This document shows positions 61,157 through 64,000 of a stretch of DNA of 64,000 nt, in pieces. The notes under the pieces were generated by a model. That model was given only the letters and a program-made list of their open reading frames with translations. It was not told the DNA's origin and made no database searches. How positions within the stretch are numbered: the stretch's first letter is position 1; every line of letters starts with the position of its first letter. The DNA is from Ailanthus altissimus (taxonomy: Eukaryota > Streptophyta > Magnoliopsida > Sapindales > Simaroubaceae), in NCBI GenBank assembly GCA_946807835.1, contig OX327705.1, positions 10,508,501 to 10,572,500 on the forward strand, read 5' to 3'. The position numbers were made by a program, and so were the translations under genes.

Positions 61157-61193
61157 TTTGATAGTAAAGGCAATACTAAGAGATTCTTTAAAT
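61063..61193. repeat. (CT)n(TA)n microsatellite flanked by a short duplication
   Basis: A (CT)n run from 61,108 to 61,133 continues as (AT)n to 61,156. The flanks GGTAAAGGCAATACTAAAAG (61,064) and AGTAAAGGCAATACTAAGAG (61,163) are near-identical, so the repeat lies between two copies of a local direct duplication. Confidence 0.9.
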
Positions 61194-61351
61194 TTTGAAA
61201 AAATATTATCTTAGTACAAATATTTATGTCCTTTTACTATATTATACTAAACTAAATATATTAACAAGTAGGTTGCTATTATACAAAAAGTTTCATAAAA
61301 ATATCACCCTCATATTTAGTAGATCATGAGAAAAAATATATTTTTAAATAC

Positions 61352-62385
61352 GGATTGGGATCTTTTTCTCATCTTATTTTTACTTAAGTTTTTTGAGATC
61401 TAATAACATATGATATATATATATAAAATGATCAATATTTATTTATTTTTTCTCTTTTAATTCTAAATGAAAGTTGCCTTTGTCTTTCTTTTTCATTTAA
61501 AAATTTTCTTTCTTATCCATTGTCTATCATCAAATAAAGAATTTTGAGATTCTTTATTTAATATAAAAATAAATAATAATATTACAGAATTTATTAAAAT
61601 AAAAGCAAAAGAAAAAAAGTCAAGTGAATTTATAAAATATTTGCTAGCCGCCATATGCTTCACTATGGATTTCATTCTCTGCAGCAATAAACCAATAATG
61701 ACCATCATTCACAATTAATTGACCAACATCCCAATCTGTGATTGTCAATGAAACTATAATGTTTGAAAACACTTTTATTTATTTATTTTACTTTCGTTCT
61801 TTTTTTTTCAGATTTTTTTTTTACTTTGATAACAATTATAACAAAAATAGTTGTAAAGCTCCAAAACTGATTTTTATCATAGTGACATAATTATTTATAT
61901 AGACAAAGTTTTAGACCAATTTTATGCAGATATTTTTTGTCTTTAGACAACATTGTTTATTTATCTTGAATGCATATCATCGTCCACAACTAATTGAAAA
62001 AAAAAATATGAAACTGTATATATTCTATTACTAAAATAATAAAAAAAATTATTTAACACATCACAAAATAAATTTAAATAAAAAATAAAAAGAAGAATAT
62101 TTCATATAAGCACAATATAAACTCAAAAAAAAAATTGTTTCATAAGTTCTACAATATTATTATTTATTTTTATATTAAATAAAGAATCTCAAAATTTTTT
62201 ATTTGATGAGAGAATGAATAAAAAGGAAAATTTTAAATGAAAAAGAATGAGAATGGCAACTTGCTTAGAATTAAAAGAGAATAAATAAATAAATAAATAA
62301 ATCTTGACCATTAATTTTATGATGCCACGTGTCATTATATCTCAAAACATTAGATAAAGATGAGATGAGGAGAGGATTCTAATAA
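61352..62385. mobile_element. Mutator-like MITE with long inverted repeats and perfect 9-bp duplication
   Basis: The left arm (about 61,352-61,585) and right arm (about 62,146-62,385) are inverted copies. TTTTGAGATTCTTTATTTAA at 61,542 pairs with the reverse of TTAAATAAAGAATCTCAAAA at 62,174, and TCTCTTTTAATTCTAA at 61,451 pairs with TTAGAATTAAAAGAGA at 62,266. Ends are GGATTGGGATCTTTTTCTCA and, reversed, TTATTAGAATCCTCTCCTCA. The 9-bp direct repeat TTTAAATAC flanks it exactly (61,343-61,351 and 62,386-62,394). A 9-bp duplication with long inverted arms is the mark of Mutator-like elements. No transposase is present (1,034 bp). The ORF at 61,493-61,708 is a chance frame. Confidence 0.9.
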
Positions 62386-62483
62386 TTTAAATACATATTC
62401 TTTTTATTACTTAAACACTAATTATATTGTTTCAAAAAAAAAAACCGTCAGCTTTACGAAATTAGAAAATTTGTGGATATAAT

Positions 62484-63690
62484 TAAGGGTGGTACAGTTC
62501 GGTTCAATTCGATTTTTTTTAAAATCGAACTGAACCAGTCCAGTTTAGTTTTTTCAATAAATAAAATTGAAACTAGTTTTCTTGGTTTGGTCCAATTTAG
62601 TTTTTTAATTTATTTTTTGGTTTTTTTTTTTAATTTTTTTAATTTAAATTGTGGGCTTTTTTAATTTATTTGTCCAAATAATTTAGTAGTTTATTTTAAA
62701 TCATTTATTATTTTTTTATTACATGTTACATAAGTCACTAAATTGCTTCTTATAAATTATATAAGTATTTAAAAAATTAAATTGATTAAATTATTATATA
62801 TTATACGTTACATTACACGTTATATATTATATAATAAAAATAATTTCAGTACACATTACATAAACCACTAAATTTATTCTTATAAATTATATAAGTCTTT
62901 AAAAAATTAAATTGACTAAATTATTATATATTACACGTGACATTACACGTTACATATTATTGTAAAACAATTTCATTACACGTTATATAAGTCACTAAAT
63001 TTGTTCTTATTTATTAAATGTGTCTTTAAAAAATTAAGTTGACTAAATTAATATATATTACACGTTACATTACACATTATATATTATATAATCAAAAAAA
63101 ATTTCATTACACATTACATGAACCACTAAAGTTTTTCTTATATATTATATAAGTCTTTCAAAATTTGGGCTAGTTTTTGAGTTCTTTTTTGATTTTTTGA
63201 TTTTAAATTATAGATTTTTTTTAATTTATTTATCTACATAATTTAGTAGATCATTTTTTGACTTAATTTTTAGTCTGTTTCATATTAACATAATTATAAT
63301 TTGCTTAATTTGAGATAAATTTAAAATTTTTATTTATTAATAATATACTAATTTCTAACAATATCCATAAAATAAAATTATCCTATTTAATAAAATTATA
63401 ATTTAATTTTATAAATTTATGATTATAATAATGAGTGAGTGAAATTATGTGTAGGTAAATAAATATTTGTATTTTTAAACTCCTAATTATTTTGTGCCAC
63501 ATGGTAATTTAATTAAAATTTACAAAAAAAATTAATTTTTTGGTTTGACTATTTTTTTAAGAAAATTGAACCGGATCAGTAAATTTTCTAAAAAAACAAA
63601 CTGATTTTTTGTGACAAAAAAATTAAATCGAACCAACTGATTCGATTCAAATTTTCAGTTACCAATATTTTTTTTGTCTACCCTTAAATA
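62484..63690. mobile_element. Probable hAT-like non-autonomous element with internal tandem repeats
   Basis: The left end TTAAGGGTGGTACAGTTCGG and the right end reversed TTTAAGGGTAGACAAAAAAA share AAGGGT, and both subterminal parts carry GGTTCGATT / GAATCGAACC-type inverted motifs (62,500-62,600 and 63,560-63,660). The layout resembles hAT-type non-autonomous elements. A perfect 8-bp target duplication was not found (ATATAATT and AAATATAG flank), so the class is tentative. Inside lies the tandem array at 62,721-63,160. Confidence 0.5.
62721..63160. repeat. About 130-bp tandem repeat, 3.5 copies
   Basis: ACAYATTACATAARYCACTA-like starts at 62,721, 62,851, 62,978 and 63,109 (spacing 130, 127 and 131 bp). 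Each unit continues with TTATAAATTATATAAGT, TTTAAAAAATTAAATTGA and ATTACACGTTA-like parts. The last unit is cut short. Confidence 0.92.
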
Positions 63691-64000
63691 TAGCAGCATT
63701 TAAAGAAAATTCGGAGGATGAATGGGCTGGTAGCTGAAGCCTCGAGCATTAATTGGGCTGGGCTTAAAAATAAGTTGGCCCTGGAGGAGATCTCTAATAC
63801 ACTTTTGCTTACGTGGCAAACGCCAATTAGGAATGCTGACGCCGAACGTAGAGATGTATTATGAAATATGAACATTAGAGTCCCTTCAGTCTTACGATAT
63901 TATCAAATAAGGATGTAATTTGACAATTGTTAGTACAAGGGTCACTAAAGCCTCACGAAATGATAAGGTCACCTTGTTTGACCGAATGTTGACCAACGCA
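63691..64000. other. Right-edge DNA, no gene seen
   Basis: Less AT-rich than the rest, with TTGGGCTGGGCTT and TGCTTACGTGGCAAACGCC. It may be the flank of a gene beyond the window, but nothing is recognised. The minus frame at 63,684-63,875 has no known content. Confidence 0.4.

Larger units (their letters stand above)
45190..61330 (+). mobile_element. COP2: Ty1/copia element split by a nested gypsy element
   Basis: On the plus strand, gag (46,116-46,560), integrase (about 47,140-48,060), then after the minus-strand gypsy block (48,107-59,865) RT and RNase H (59,874-61,060). Integrase text stops at 48,106 and RT text resumes at 59,874, which shows the nested order. LTR edges were not fixed; the AGAACTTAAAGTTCT-rich stretch at 45,340-45,890 before gag is the likely 5' LTR or leader. 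All parts are broken by stops. Confidence 0.75.

Noticed and set aside
1..64000. tRNA or rRNA genes
   Set aside because: No cloverleaf-forming sequence or rRNA core was recognised; the only tRNA-related sequences are primer binding sites. A tRNAscan-SE run would be decisive.

Overview
The window reads as repeat-rich chromosomal DNA from a flowering plant, most likely a eudicot. It is strongly AT-rich and has no long open reading frame. The only recognisable host-type gene has introns with plant-style GT/AG junctions. Almost everything else is LTR retrotransposon in layers. I see no rRNA, tRNA, CRISPR array, bacterial operon or intact protein-coding gene. All domain assignments are by eye from translated segments, and family or clade names come from general knowledge of plant Ty1/copia and Ty3/gypsy elements.

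Layout. 1-5,109: intergenic DNA, a minus-strand copia-type LTR (LTR-C) and a decayed plant transposon ORF1. 5,110-13,767: a plus-strand Ty3/gypsy element (GYP1) with matching 462/463-bp LTRs and broken gag and pol; its middle is replaced by an Athila-like fragment, a solo LTR and LTR-C pieces. 13,768-17,042: a gap, then a broken GT47/exostosin glycosyltransferase gene lacking the exon for its catalytic core. 17,043-21,676: AT-rich DNA with no gene.

21,677-34,180: a large element with LTRs but no recognisable coding region (LARD-like). It carries an array of roughly 55-bp units, split by a solo LTR-C (24,258-27,845, perfect duplication ATACG) that is itself split by an Athila-type solo LTR (26,234-27,646). 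A further gypsy-type solo LTR lies at 29,253-31,895 (perfect duplication CCTTC). 34,742-41,530: a copia element with LTR-C, a canonical initiator-Met primer binding site and broken integrase and RT, split by a solo LTR. 42,221-45,189: another LTR-C copy with a nested solo LTR.

45,190-61,330: a second plus-strand copia element (gag, integrase, RT, RNase H, all broken), split by a minus-strand chromovirus-like gypsy element at 48,107-59,865. That gypsy element has the unusual order LTR - internal - LTR - partial internal and holds three nested solo LTRs. 61,352-62,385: a Mutator-like MITE with long inverted repeats and a perfect 9-bp target duplication. 62,484-63,690: a probable hAT-like non-autonomous element with an internal tandem array.

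The coding segments do not work together as a pathway; they are fossils of several waves of transposition. The insertion order can be read in several places from 5-bp target duplications, and most nested insertions are solo LTRs, so LTR-LTR recombination has been active. I found no convincing new functional system. The items most worth a second look are the array-bearing LARD-like element, the GC-rich palindromic block shared by several solo LTR families, the LTR-internal-LTR-internal gypsy arrangement, and the clean exon loss in the GT47 pseudogene.
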